Origin: Chrysogorgia sp. JL179-B06
Lineage: Eukaryota > Cnidaria > Anthozoa > Scleralcyonacea > Chrysogorgiidae
NCBI GenBank assembly: GCA_035772405.1
Contig: JAYKKM010000382.1
Span: forward strand, 606,001 to 670,000
DNA: 64,000 nt
Reading direction: 5' to 3'
How positions within the stretch are numbered: the first letter of the stretch is position 1; each line of letters starts with the position of its first letter. A program made the translations under genes and the position numbers. Of the stretch, positions 10,669 through 19,846 are shown piece by piece. Below the pieces are notes generated by a model. That model ran no database searches. It was not told the origin of the DNA and saw nothing but the letters and a program-made list of their open reading frames with translations.

Positions 10669-11428
10669 TTTGAAGATAATGAATTTTATCTTCTTGTGAC
10701 ATTGTGGTGAAAATTAATATTTTACTCAATTGGCTATGCTAATTTGTAAAATACTGTTTTTACCACACAAAGATAAAACCATATACATAATTGCATCACC
10801 ATTTAACATCATATATGTATGTAAAATTAAACTCTGACCTACCCAATACTTTGAAGGATTACTGTTCCATCAATTCTGGGAATTTTTTGCAAGTAAGCAA
10901 ATGTGCCATTCTTTTTGTAGTCCCCTTGCTTAGGGTGGCCCATAGAAGAATGATCCAATATCCCACAATAAGGATGTTTTCTCACTGGTAAGACACTGAT
11001 ACACTGGAGAAAGTATAGGATGATACGTTACACGGAAGAAAGTATAGGATTGGTTGTGTGTGGAGTTGAATATAAAGGCTGGTTAAAGATATTTATGTCA
11101 CTATTATACGCCAGTCAGTTGGATGGTGTTAATTCCATGAAGGTCTGTAACTCCTCAACAATCAAACTATCTAAAACATAAAAATCTCAAAATTAACAAT
11201 AACTTATAAACAAAATACAGAAACTGCAAATGACCTGCTACAATGAGCACACATTTTTCTATTTAACAATTTACAATTATACAATCATGTGACTTATATA
11301 CGCATTTCCATTGGTTCTTGCCCATGATCTACTGAAGGACAGATACATGGATGGCGTCAAATCATGTCAGCAGCTATGTTTTTCTTTTTTCGTGCCCCAA
11401 ATCTTTGGGGTTGTTTTTGATTGTATAA
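10669..11428. other. Unassigned AT-rich DNA
   Basis: A 14-bp phrase, GAAAGTATAGGATG/T, occurs twice near 11,010-11,050. Otherwise nothing recognised. Confidence 0.45.
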
Positions 11429-11616
11429 AACAAATAGATTCCATTTTTTGTTGTCTGTTCAGTTATAGATACATAGAGGACGTCAGATCGTGGTAAGAAC
11501 ATCAGTGACCCACTCGACTCTGTAGCTCGTGGGCCACTTTTTTTGTTCTTACTACGTTCTGACGTCATCTGTGCATCTATAACTGAACAGACAATGGCAA
11601 AATCGAATCTATTTGT
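11429..11616. repeat. Foldback element with about 74-bp arms
   Basis: AAATAGATTC...TGTCTGTTCAGTTATAGAT at 11,429-11,502 is mirrored at 11,543-11,616. The arms contain GACGTCAGATCG/ACGTTCTGACGTC. The minus-strand 81-codon frame is this hairpin plus flank and is not taken as a gene. Confidence 0.7.
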
Positions 11617-13357
11617 CAATTAGACAACGAGCTTGAGTTGTCTATGAGCAACCATGGTTTAAGTTTCTACTAAAAGCAGAGTTAACATTTTCAACAAATT
11701 ACATGTATTTGAAACAAATTATTCAACAGCTTATCTGAACTCTTGTTAAACACCTTGAAAAGCAACTATTTGTGCTGCTCGTGCTCTATCACTCTTATAT
11801 AGTAATATAGAGAGTGACCAGTAGCTCAACCAATAGAGCATTTGTGATAGTCCTCTAGTTTGTTTATACTAATATTTTATAACACTAAATGGTTTCTTTA
11901 GAAATTTGGTGTTCATATATTTTTTCATTGTGAAATTTGATTAATTTGCCGCTGAAACAGATAAATTATGGCTATAGGAACAGGGATAACTACTTTAATA
12001 CTACATTAACAAACATTTGTGATTTGGCTATAAAATTATAAATTAAAATAAGCTATAGTCTATAGAACCAACAAAGTCAATATTACTTTGCACATTGCTT
12101 CAATTTCTGTTGCCAACATTTTAATTTATATATGATTTGAAAATAATAGTGTGAGCACTGCCATGCAATCTGCCAAAGGCAAAGGTTAACGTTTCACTCC
12201 GTCGTCAACACATGAACACAAATCACCAAAGCCCAAAGGTAAAAATGTAATCGAAGAGCATCTTCGCAGTATACAAACATTTAACTTACTTTTTTAATAA
12301 GCATGAATGGGAGTCTTCCTTGACAATTACATTTCGTTTCAAATAAAATATCAATTCGACGTCATACAACCTTTGACTCAAGTCGAGAAGGAAGACAGGA
12401 AGCCATCTTGGATTTCGACTTTAATTTTAAAGTTCTCCTTGAAGCGTGATATAACGCGGAACCCGCGAGTTATTATCACGCGAGTACACTAAATAATTAT
12501 TAAATACTCTAAAGTATACTAATTATTAATTTGCGTCGCAGGATTTTAACTAGAAGCGCATCAATGACTGAGTTTACGTACCTGGCTTAGGTCTTCGACC
12601 TGATTTGCTTCCGTCAGGATAATGGCTTCGTCTTCGACCTGCTGTATTAGTTGTTTTCATTTTGAAGCGATATCCAGACTTTGGTAATTACACGGCCGAG
12701 AACTCACTGATATCTTTCGTTAAATGAACAAGCGAACCAATTAATTCATACGTGCTCATATTATAGAAATCCATAACGTGAAAATCGTATTGGAAGGTAA
12801 AAAGCGATAACTGCGTGTCTCGTGCAGTGATCACAACCAAACAAACAAATTCAGCGCGCAGCGTTCTCATTGGTTAAGAATTATGACGCCAAGGTACAAC
12901 CCGCATCCACCCGCATTGCTTCTCCAGAACCTTAGAACCCAACCTCGTACCCAGGCTCTTCCTGTTCCATGCGCTATATTTATGAATTTTTGGTTAAAAA
13001 TGTTGTTAAAGACACAAAAAGTTCATTCCATCCGCCAAACTGACGTCTCAGCGCCTTCGATTCCTGGCAGTCGAAAGTTCTCGACGTCATTTTAGCTCAT
13101 GTTTGAGAGTGTTAACAAAGTTCCTCGATTTATCTACACGCGCGCCATATTGATTGAGTTCACAAGGGAGACTTGATCGCGAAATGGCGCGCACGTGTAA
13201 ATAAATCACTTTTTCGGATGCCAGAGTTGCCTGCGGAGGAAGCTACGCAGTTACAAAAAACAACATTTTTTTATGAATGGAGCAGATACATATCATATTC
13301 CATGTCATTTCTTACACCTTCATGTTATTCGGAAGATATGTTTTAGTGAAAGGCGGT
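11617..13357. other. Non-coding DNA with two short hairpins
   Basis: No credible gene was seen. Small palindromes lie at about 12,443-12,482 (GCGTGATATAACGCGG mirrored) and 13,128-13,206 (ATTTATCTACACGCGCGCCAT mirrored as ATGGCGCGCACGTGTAAATAAAT, imperfectly). Confidence 0.5.
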
Positions 13358-13923
13358 TAATCTAAATGTGTGTTAATCAAAAGGTTGTGTTACTGAAAAC
13401 TTGTGTTAATCAAAAGGTGTGTTACTGGAAACGTGTTTTGCTGAAAAGGTGTGTTAATCAAAAGGTGTGTTTATCAAAAGGAGTGTTATTTGAAAGGTGT
13501 GTTATTTTGGAGGGTGTATTATTTAGAAAGGTGTGTTATCAAAAAGGTGTGTTATCAAAAAGGTGTGTTATGAGTAAGGTGTGTTGTCAAAAAGGTGTGT
13601 TATATTTGAAAAGGTGTGTTAATGTAAAAGGTGTGTTATTGCAAAAGGTTGTGTTTTCTTTCAAAGGTGTGTTAAATTACACACCTTTGGTTGCGAAAAG
13701 GTGTGTAATCTAAAGGTGTGTTAACTAAAGGTGCGTTAGTTAACACACCTAGGTGTGTTAATGAACACACCTAGGTGTGTTAATGAACACACCAAGGTGC
13801 GTTAATGAACACACCAAGGTGTGTTTTTTAAAATAATTGTCAAAAGGTGTGTTAAATTAACACACCTTGGTGTGTTTTCTAACACACCTTGGTGTGTTTT
13901 CTAACACACCCTTTTTTAGAGTG
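13358..13923 (-). mobile_element. Subterminal array and terminus of a CACTA-like (EnSpm) element
   Basis: The block is an array of AAAAGGTGTGTTA words that turns into perfect palindromes, such as AACACACCTAGGTGTGTT and AACACACCAAGGTGTGTT. On the minus strand it begins CACTCTAAAAAAGGGTGTG at 13,923, followed on the plus strand by TA. CACTA elements have CACT(A/G/C) ends and dense subterminal repeats in both orientations, so this is one end of such an element. No matching second end was found to the left. It may be a solo end or a decayed MITE. The 115-codon plus frame across it is repeat text only. Confidence 0.6.
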
Positions 13924-13987
13924 TAGTCTTCGTCATCTGACTCATCTCCGATTTCTCTCTCATTTCTCTCGGTGACGAGGATGGAGT

Positions 13988-15166
13988 TCACGCGTGGGAT
14001 GTTCCAGACCCACTTAGTGTACACTCTAGGTTATCGATGTTATCCGCTACCATCAGAGCGACAGTGGACCTATACTCCTCCTGTGTTACACTCGCCGGAA
14101 TGACGACTCGGTTTTCTTGTTGCTCGTTGATAACTTCTAACGCATACTCCGTGTCGATCTCTTCTACTAGGTCATAACATACGCCATGGCCGTACTTATT
14201 GATAAGCTTCACAATCTCTGTGTTATTACATAGGGCTTTTACAACAGAAGGAAATAGAACGCTTTTTGGAGTTTTGCATACAACTCCATTCGTAACAGAA
14301 AAAACAATATCTTGTGCAAAAGATTCCTTAAGCCTTATTGTTCTTTCCATGCTACAGTTCTCACTGTCTAGTGATTTCTTCAAGTCCACTCTTGTTTCAA
14401 TTACTGGTAAGTCATCTGGGATTACTTCTGTTGTGACAGCTGTTGTTTCTGTATTCTCAGGGATTTGGTCAACTAACTGTTTGAACTGCTCAATAGCCCT
14501 TTTACTATTGTTATCTTTACTGTAGATCAAATCATTTCCTTTAGGTATTATAATTCGCCTGGGTCCACCACGCCTACCATGTGTGCCTATTGGTTTGAAA
14601 AGAATAGCCCCTGAGTCCGTAACCTGTGACCTGTTGACTATTTCCCTCGACGCGTCGTCGTGGCCGAGCTCTTTTTCATACAATTCACTTATTTTCTTAA
14701 TTATTAGTTTGATTCTTTTAACGTCGTTTCTTGTTGGCTCTTTGTTGAACGCTTTTAGTTTACCCAGTCTTCTCTCAATTTCTCTCTCCTCTTCAAAAGC
14801 TATACTGAAACTTGTATCATTGACGTCGCCATATGACTCCAGCTCGACAAACTCTACTGTTGGGACTTCTGTGTTAGTCCCCCTTATTGTCACCGTTTTA
14901 CCATCGTCAGTGTCAATAAACGACGTCTCTGCTTCTCGAAACCTTCTCTCCTGTTCGTTCTGCAATCTATTTGCTCTCTCAAACAATTTATCATACTCAA
15001 CACGTTCGATGCGTGACATATTGCCGTCGACGTGCTTGTCGTCAATTAAATTTAAATCTTGAGTGAGTTTTTCGAGCTCGTCATTTATTTGATCATCAGT
15101 GTACCTACCAAGTCTGTCGAAGCTCTCCATCTCGAGGTCGTCGAAACCTTCCCCACCTTCAGCCAT
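13988..15166 (-). CDS. Polinton protein with acidic coiled N-terminus and C-terminal repetitive-gene module; frameshifted at its end
   Basis: A 392-codon frame. Residues 1-190 are rich in Glu, Asp, Lys and Arg with helical, probably coiled-coil stretches (for example around QNEQERRFREAETSF). The C-terminal part, from about residue 280, reads FAQDIVFSVTNGVVC and ends DNIDNLECTLSGSGTSHA. I associate this with an uncharacterised protein family widespread in cnidarian genomes; a different part of that family seems to occur at 34,076-34,973. The stop comes immediately after GTSHA, and another frame stays open from there up to the CACTA terminus at 13,923, so a one-base loss near 14,000 and truncation by the transposon are likely. 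The gene starts 7 bp upstream of the integrase stop side. Function unknown. Confidence 0.7.
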   Translation of the reverse strand: MAEGGEGFDDLEMESFDRLGRYTDDQINDELEKLTQDLNLIDDKHVDGNMSRIERVEYDKLFERANRLQNEQERRFREAETSFIDTDDGKTVTIRGTNTEVPTVEFVELESYGDVNDTSFSIAFEEEREIERRLGKLKAFNKEPTRNDVKRIKLIIKKISELYEKELGHDDASREIVNRSQVTDSGAILFKPIGTHGRRGGPRRIIIPKGNDLIYSKDNNSKRAIEQFKQLVDQIPENTETTAVTTEVIPDDLPVIETRVDLKKSLDSENCSMERTIRLKESFAQDIVFSVTNGVVCKTPKSVLFPSVVKALCNNTEIVKLINKYGHGVCYDLVEEIDTEYALEVINEQQENRVVIPASVTQEEYRSTVALMVADNIDNLECTLSGSGTSHA

Positions 15167-15172
15167 ATTACA

Positions 15173-16276
15173 TTAGCTCACATTTTGAATATCGCTCTCT
15201 GGTATCCATGAGTTATGTTTGCTTTCATAACCTAACCATTTGACCAACACCATCTTCTTTCCTCTGACTCTCTTTCTTTTCAGCACCTTCTCAACTCTGT
15301 ACACGTCGTCGTCAAGTTTCTTGTTGACCAGCGACAATTCCTGTTCATAAAACTTCCCAATAATCTGTTCACCGGTGTGGTCCTCAATTTCGTACACGTT
15401 CGGATCACCACGAATAACTTTCACCACTTTAAACAGCTCTTCAGTGAAGTTAGCTTCATAGCCCTTTGTGAACACGCTCTTGTATTTACTAATTCTCACT
15501 GACTCGCCAACTTTAAACTTCGGCAATGGGTTGTCTGCAAATTGATGACCAAACAAAGTGGTCCACACCTCACCTTCGTTCGACTCATTGACATCCTTTG
15601 GCTTCATCATAATGCTTCGATTCACATTGCTATTGTAATTGTCCACAAATTGATCCAAAACGTCAATCCATTTGTACGTTCCACGAGCGTAAAAGTACTT
15701 CCACATAATACTCTTGAGACTTCTATTAAAACGTTCGACAACAGCAGCCTTCTTGTCACTCTTTGTTCTGAAATATTTAACGTCGTGTTCTTTCAACAAA
15801 CTTTTCACCCCAACGTTGTAGAATTCAAGTCCATCATCAAATTGAGTTAACTTAGGCGTGGCTCCAAACCGATCTTTAAAATCATTCAACAACTTTCTAA
15901 CAGCCTCAACCATGTTCTTAGTGTCTTTTCTATAAACCGCAATGCCAAAAGCATATCTACTCAATATTTCAATGCCTGTTAGTATCCAATAATAACCTCC
16001 ATTCTGTTTTGAGTACTTACTCATGTCCACTAGGTCCATTTGAAGCTCTTCACCAAGGTAATCAGCAAAGGTCGCGCGGAACTTGTGTCTTCTCACAATA
16101 GGTTTGTACCTAGTGTAGGTGTCCTGCGCTGTCAACCACTCTTTCACTGTTTTTCTAGTTACTTTCAATCTGTCTCCCAATGCGCGTTGGTACAATTTCT
16201 CTACACTACTGAACCCTGTCTTAGGATTGTAGTAAATGTCTCGCAACCCTTGTTCTGTCTCCACACCAAGTTCCAT
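15173..16276 (-). CDS. Polinton retroviral-type integrase with chromodomain
   Basis: 367 residues from the first ATG (a GTG three codons upstream can be ignored in a eukaryote). An HTH-like N-terminal part (KVTRKTVKEWL) is followed by the RNase H-fold core. The catalytic triad is visible: D81 in MDLVDM, D147 in QFDDGLEF and E181 in VVERFNRSLK, with spacing D-x33-E. Residues about 320-365 (YRVEKVLKRKRVRGKKMVLV, then KWLGYESKHNSWIPESDI) are a chromodomain, as in Polinton and some LTR-retrotransposon integrases, and may guide insertion to marked chromatin. The frame is fully open and all catalytic residues are present. It inserts element DNA into the host genome. Its start lies just after the stop of the upstream gene (16,282), suggesting shared leftward transcription. 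Confidence 0.93.
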   Translation of the reverse strand: MELGVETEQGLRDIYYNPKTGFSSVEKLYQRALGDRLKVTRKTVKEWLTAQDTYTRYKPIVRRHKFRATFADYLGEELQMDLVDMSKYSKQNGGYYWILTGIEILSRYAFGIAVYRKDTKNMVEAVRKLLNDFKDRFGATPKLTQFDDGLEFYNVGVKSLLKEHDVKYFRTKSDKKAAVVERFNRSLKSIMWKYFYARGTYKWIDVLDQFVDNYNSNVNRSIMMKPKDVNESNEGEVWTTLFGHQFADNPLPKFKVGESVRISKYKSVFTKGYEANFTEELFKVVKVIRGDPNVYEIEDHTGEQIIGKFYEQELSLVNKKLDDDVYRVEKVLKRKRVRGKKMVLVKWLGYESKHNSWIPESDIQNVS

Positions 16277-16281
16277 ATAAT

Positions 16282-17001
16282 TCACACTACATACAGTTCC
16301 AATAGCACCGCGCCAATTTTAAGATCGTCGTTATTTGGTTTGACGCGAAACGTCATACTCGAGTAAACACCTTTTTTAATACTCACCTTGGACTCAATGT
16401 CCACATGACGTTGTACTGACCCCTTCAAAGACTGTTCGGTGGGTATTGGTAACGTTGTGATCACATTGCTACGCTTCCCATTAATACCTACGTTGCTTTC
16501 AGGGTTAACAATGTCACACGAAACTTCTATGTACTTCAGACCTCTATACATATCGACCTCGTTTGGGCTGACGTGCCATTGTAAGTCGTTCTGAATCACC
16601 TCATTTCTCGCGAAGCCAAGTGGAGGTTCGAGGGTGTCTAACATAGCTGAGCTACTAACCTTGATTCTACATTTACTCGTGGGCGTCAGTTTCTCTATCT
16701 CGAGATTCACCTTGTGTTTGTTTGACTCGTGTTTTAAAACTTTGACCAATGCGTCGAAGCTAAAGTACCCTTCACCCACTTTAATCTTTTTAAAAGAGCC
16801 AACCCTAGAGTCATCCAGCGTGAAGACCCGAATGCTGTCGTCATTTGTCGTGTTATGATAGTCCCAAAACACAGTGGCTGTCTTGACCATAATGTATGGG
16901 TTATCGTGCGTGACCATTATTGCGTTGTCAAAGGACACAACTTTTTCTGCGTCTTCAATGAATACCGTCAACTTTCGCATTGTGTATAACATACGGTACA
17001 T
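16282..17001 (-). CDS. Polinton gene of unknown function, possible structural (jelly-roll-like) protein
   Basis: Open frame of 239 codons; methionines at positions 1, 4 and 8 could all start it. A TATATA stretch lies directly upstream of the first, so position 8 (16,980) is a real alternative. The predicted protein alternates short hydrophobic and polar stretches as in beta-rich proteins and ends SSMTFRVKPNNDDLKIGAVL then LELYVV. No enzyme motif, zinc site or membrane segment is visible. Its place beside the integrase and opposite another structural-looking gene suggests a capsid-related role, such as a minor capsid protein, but this is inference. The stop is 6 bp before the integrase ATG. 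Confidence 0.7.
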   Translation of the reverse strand: MYRMLYTMRKLTVFIEDAEKVVSFDNAIMVTHDNPYIMVKTATVFWDYHNTTNDDSIRVFTLDDSRVGSFKKIKVGEGYFSFDALVKVLKHESNKHKVNLEIEKLTPTSKCRIKVSSSAMLDTLEPPLGFARNEVIQNDLQWHVSPNEVDMYRGLKYIEVSCDIVNPESNVGINGKRSNVITTLPIPTEQSLKGSVQRHVDIESKVSIKKGVYSSMTFRVKPNNDDLKIGAVLLELYVV

Positions 17002-17053
17002 TATATATGCAGAAAGCCCTTCACGACTACTATGGAAGTACTACGAGCGTGCG
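17002..17053. promoter_or_regulatory. Divergent promoter between leftward and rightward Polinton gene blocks
   Basis: Only 52 bp separate the two divergent start codons (17,001 minus, 17,054 plus). The stretch contains TATATAT at about 17,002-17,008. A shared promoter is inferred from the geometry; part may lie inside the minus gene if it starts at a downstream methionine. Confidence 0.4.
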
Positions 17054-18115
17054 ATGGCGAACACATCGAAGGCTACACACGACACAAAGGCAGACCTCAT
17101 CAAAAGGTACCCCCACGCCACTTTAAGCAAATTCGAGTTCTATCCAAATATTTTGCAAGACGGTGAGATCCTTGGTGTTGACGTGTACTTCAAAAACAAC
17201 GACATCCTCAGCACAGACATAACCAGCGCAACCTTCAAAAATGATAGGAACATGTGGAAGTGGCTACACAATAGTAAGTTCCCAATAATATGGCAAGGCG
17301 GTGGAACTATCCAACCACTACCAAAAGGCCATAAGAACCACTGGGGGCTTTGGGATGGTTATCCAACAGAAAACGTGTTGAATTATCCAGTGAATAACTT
17401 CAAAGTTTTTGTTAACCAAAATAGCTACTTCATGTCAAAGCTACCAACCTTACAAATCACCACGTCAAAGACCATGTCGAAATGGGACGACAACGAATCT
17501 TACTACCGTGTTGTGTTTGCGACGTATTGTGCGAGTTTCTGTTGTGGAGTCTCGCTGCAACATTTATCAGTGGCACAAGAAGTTCACCCTGTGGTCACAA
17601 GTGTGATGAGATTTCATGTGTACTTCACCGTTAGAAGACTTCTCAGAAGAATGGAAGGTGGCGAGACCATGAAATCAATAAGTAGAGAATTCAACGCTTC
17701 CGAATTGTATGGTAAGATTTCTAAGATTCCCAGAAAACATTACTACCAAAGTAAAGTCCTGAGCGATGGCACTTTAGGCGAATCCAGAGTCCACACACTC
17801 AACGACACCTATAACGATTATAAACGATACGTCGCGCGATTGTCAGACGGCTTTACCAACATTGGGTTGCAATATATAAACCAAAGCATAGAAGCCTTTG
17901 TGTACTCCACACTTGGTGCACAAGCTAGAACACGTGTGTCAGTCGTTGGTGGTTCTGCAGGAAGTCTAGAGACCCAACAAGAGTTCCGCAAGTTGTTCGC
18001 TGACAGTGTTGTCAACTACGACGTGTCGACATGGATTCTCAACATGAATAAATCGATTAGAGACACAAACGTTGTCCAAAATCTCGCAGTGTCGCCGTCT
18101 ACGTGGTTAACGTAG
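17054..18115 (+). CDS. Polinton gene of unknown function, candidate capsid or vertex protein
   Basis: 353 residues from the ATG at 17,054. The frame stays open further upstream, but that part overlaps the divergent gene. The text has aromatic-rich loops (KNHWGLWDGYPTENVLNYPV) in the first half, a basic central segment (RFHVYFTVRRLLRRMEGGE), and a C-terminal stretch SIEAFVYSTLGAQARTRVSV. I connect it loosely with uncharacterised proteins of cnidarian Polintons. It lacks signal peptide, zinc site and known catalytic motifs. Shorter than typical double-jelly-roll major capsid proteins (roughly 450-600 residues), so if it is the capsid protein it would be divergent. It is the first gene of the rightward block. 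Confidence 0.7.
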   Translation: MANTSKATHDTKADLIKRYPHATLSKFEFYPNILQDGEILGVDVYFKNNDILSTDITSATFKNDRNMWKWLHNSKFPIIWQGGGTIQPLPKGHKNHWGLWDGYPTENVLNYPVNNFKVFVNQNSYFMSKLPTLQITTSKTMSKWDDNESYYRVVFATYCASFCCGVSLQHLSVAQEVHPVVTSVMRFHVYFTVRRLLRRMEGGETMKSISREFNASELYGKISKIPRKHYYQSKVLSDGTLGESRVHTLNDTYNDYKRYVARLSDGFTNIGLQYINQSIEAFVYSTLGAQARTRVSVVGGSAGSLETQQEFRKLFADSVVNYDVSTWILNMNKSIRDTNVVQNLAVSPSTWLT

Positions 18116-18193
18116 TGATCACCAAGCAACGTGGTGATCCTCAAGGACAAAATCGCTGGGTACAACAACTTATTAAAGATTGCTACGGAGTCC

Positions 18194-18427
18194 ATGAGAT
18201 TTGGAGTGAACACTCGCTTGAATGCAACACCAACGACTGTGGTTAAAAAAGTCCATCAAGAAAATGTGACGCCTCACTTGGGAGTAGTTGCACCACTGAG
18301 AACAGCGACCAATCAAATAGCACGCACTACCACCACCACAAGTAAGTCAGACACGACAACGCTAGCGATAGTGTTAGGGTTCTCAGCAGTCTCTGGCTAT
18401 CTAGTAAGTAAATACACCTTGAAGTAG
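18194..18427 (+). CDS. Small Polinton membrane protein
   Basis: 77 residues from the first ATG; the frame is open for 25 further codons upstream without a methionine. A Thr-rich linker (RTTTTTSKSDTTT) precedes a hydrophobic C-terminal segment LAIVLGFSAVSGYLVSKYTLK that is long enough for one membrane span. The stop is two bases before the next gene's ATG. Tail-anchored virion or membrane protein is a reasonable guess; there is no named family. Confidence 0.55.
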   Translation: MRFGVNTRLNATPTTVVKKVHQENVTPHLGVVAPLRTATNQIARTTTTTSKSDTTTLAIVLGFSAVSGYLVSKYTLK

Positions 18428-18429
18428 TA

Positions 18430-19383
18430 ATGAGTCTAAACTATGGGTATGAGTCTAGCGACCCTCACGACAAAATACTAAAGAGAACGAAAAGACATCT
18501 GGACGAAGATCCCAAATTAAGCGCGACTGGTGGAAGGATGTCTGGACCCATCGACATGCAAGGCTCAGCGATCAAAAACATAGCAAACCCAGTCGACGAC
18601 CTTGACGTCATCAATAAAAAAGTGTTAGAGCAATTGTATTTACCGCTTTACTTCAAAGTGCGACACCACAACGTCGTGTTCAACTTCAACACCAACACAC
18701 ACGTCATGAAAAACGTAGACTTCCATAATAACACCACCAAAGTGAAAGCCATTGGTGACGCGACAAGTATGTTAGTACAAAACAACCCAACCTATGGTCC
18801 TATTATTGACACTAGCAGCCAAGGTCGCAGTTTTCTGTCCTCTGAGTTAACACCATTTCCACTTGAATCAGGTCTTCACTTTAACTGCCCCAGTATGCAA
18901 TGGTGTGATCTCTCCATTTTTGTTGTAGTGCGACTACCCACGAGAACCGCTGGATCAAATTGGGAGACAATTATATCAAACGACGATGGTCAATGGGACA
19001 AGTTCATAGGGTACAAGACTGGTATGACTAATGGACTCGCGTATGGTGGTAGCATCCCAGCAATGGAGAACGTGTGCACTATTCCAAGTGGCGTTGACAT
19101 AAGTAAAATGCATATGATATCAATACACTGGCAAATGAACAATTCACACGTCAGAGTCAACAACGTCAAGTCAACCGATTCAGACTTCACAGCGAACATG
19201 AAAAAGATAGGCACACCCTACGGAACAATTTTTGGAATACATCGACCAAGAATACCACTCGCACCTTATGCGTACCCATCGTTGATAGAATTCTACGGCG
19301 TGAAAATCGTGAGTGGTTACATGACAAACCGAGACATCATAATCGTGGGTGGAAAAACGATGAAGGAATATGGTATAAAGTAA
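18430..19383 (+). CDS. Fibre-like protein with phage-tail-type N-terminus and LamG-like C-terminal domain
   Basis: 317 residues. Residues about 28-70 (LSATGGRMSGPIDMQGSAIK then NIANPVDDLDVINKKVLEQL) match the G-G-x-M-S-G-x-I-D-M...I-x-N-x-x-x-P...D-x-x-N-K pattern of phage and viral tail-fibre or collar proteins, where it forms a trimeric shaft. The C-terminal 170 residues look like a beta-sandwich of the laminin-G/concanavalin type (SGLHFNCPSMQWCDLSIFVV, TIISNDDGQWDKFIGYKTG, ISIHWQMNNSHVRVNN). By analogy it would be a surface fibre whose head binds a receptor or glycan. The frame is intact and tightly packed between its neighbours: 2 bp after the previous stop, and its own stop TAA overlaps the next ATG (TAAATG). 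Confidence 0.75.
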   Translation: MSLNYGYESSDPHDKILKRTKRHLDEDPKLSATGGRMSGPIDMQGSAIKNIANPVDDLDVINKKVLEQLYLPLYFKVRHHNVVFNFNTNTHVMKNVDFHNNTTKVKAIGDATSMLVQNNPTYGPIIDTSSQGRSFLSSELTPFPLESGLHFNCPSMQWCDLSIFVVVRLPTRTAGSNWETIISNDDGQWDKFIGYKTGMTNGLAYGGSIPAMENVCTIPSGVDISKMHMISIHWQMNNSHVRVNNVKSTDSDFTANMKKIGTPYGTIFGIHRPRIPLAPYAYPSLIEFYGVKIVSGYMTNRDIIIVGGKTMKEYGIK

Positions 19384-19593
19384 ATGGGAGCATGTATCTC
19401 AAAAGAACGTGAAGTGTATAAGATAAATAAGACGACTGATCACATGTTCAAAGCTGGTGGGTCATTTGGTCGTGGTGATATAACTCTTGAGCTCCACGCT
19501 GAAATTGGTCTGAGGTCAAGAAAGACTTATGGTGAACCTATTTTACTACCTCCGGAAGAGCCAGACCATATAATAACACCATCAATACCATAA
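19384..19593 (+). CDS. Small protein with N-terminal myristoylation/palmitoylation signal
   Basis: 69 residues starting MGACISKEREVYK. Gly2 with Ser6 and a following Lys fits the N-myristoyltransferase consensus, and Cys4 could be palmitoylated, so the product should be membrane-bound by lipid. The C-terminus is Pro-rich (ILLPPEEPDHIITPSIP). The ATG overlaps the stop of the fibre gene. No known domain; a matrix-like role is a guess. Confidence 0.65.
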   Translation: MGACISKEREVYKINKTTDHMFKAGGSFGRGDITLELHAEIGLRSRKTYGEPILLPPEEPDHIITPSIP

Positions 19594-19626
19594 GAGACGC
19601 ACAGTGTAGACACACCTTATGTTATA

Positions 19627-19821
19627 ATGGGTTGGTCTCAACTTCGAAGGTCTCAGCTTCGAAGATTCAGAAAGCTGGCTCGTAGTGTGAGAAACTTTTT
19701 CAGACGGCGACGTAGTGAACCGAAGAACAAATCGAGTGTTAAAACACATCGGATGCGTTGGTACACAACAAACCAAATCTATAGAGACCCTAACGACGAA
19801 GTGCGCCACACCACTGTATAG
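19627..19821 (+). CDS. Arginine-rich small basic protein
   Basis: 64 residues starting MGWSQLRRSQLRRFRKLARS followed by VRNFFRRRRSEPKNK. About one residue in four is Arg or Lys in the first half. Such peptides in DNA viruses condense or package DNA, or act as nuclear targeting signals. It also begins Met-Gly but lacks a clear myristoylation context. It is followed directly by a T-rich stretch and the BRO-N gene. Confidence 0.55.
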   Translation: MGWSQLRRSQLRRFRKLARSVRNFFRRRRSEPKNKSSVKTHRMRWYTTNQIYRDPNDEVRHTTV

Positions 19822-19846
19822 TTTTTTTTTGTGGAGGAGTATAGTA

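Noticed and set aside
13366..13713. 115-codon frame of repeated KGVL/QKV text
   Set aside because: It is the AAAAGGTGTGTTA subterminal array read as protein.
13358..13923. CRISPR-like or terminal inverted repeat of the Polinton itself
   Set aside because: The array ends in a CACTCTAAAAAA terminus with TA next to it and does not match the right flank of the Polinton, which fits a CACTA-like end better.
14199..15062. Plus-strand frames of 108 and 159 codons opposite the Polinton gene
   Set aside because: Antisense shadows of the 392-codon minus-strand gene, with low-complexity Ser/Leu text.
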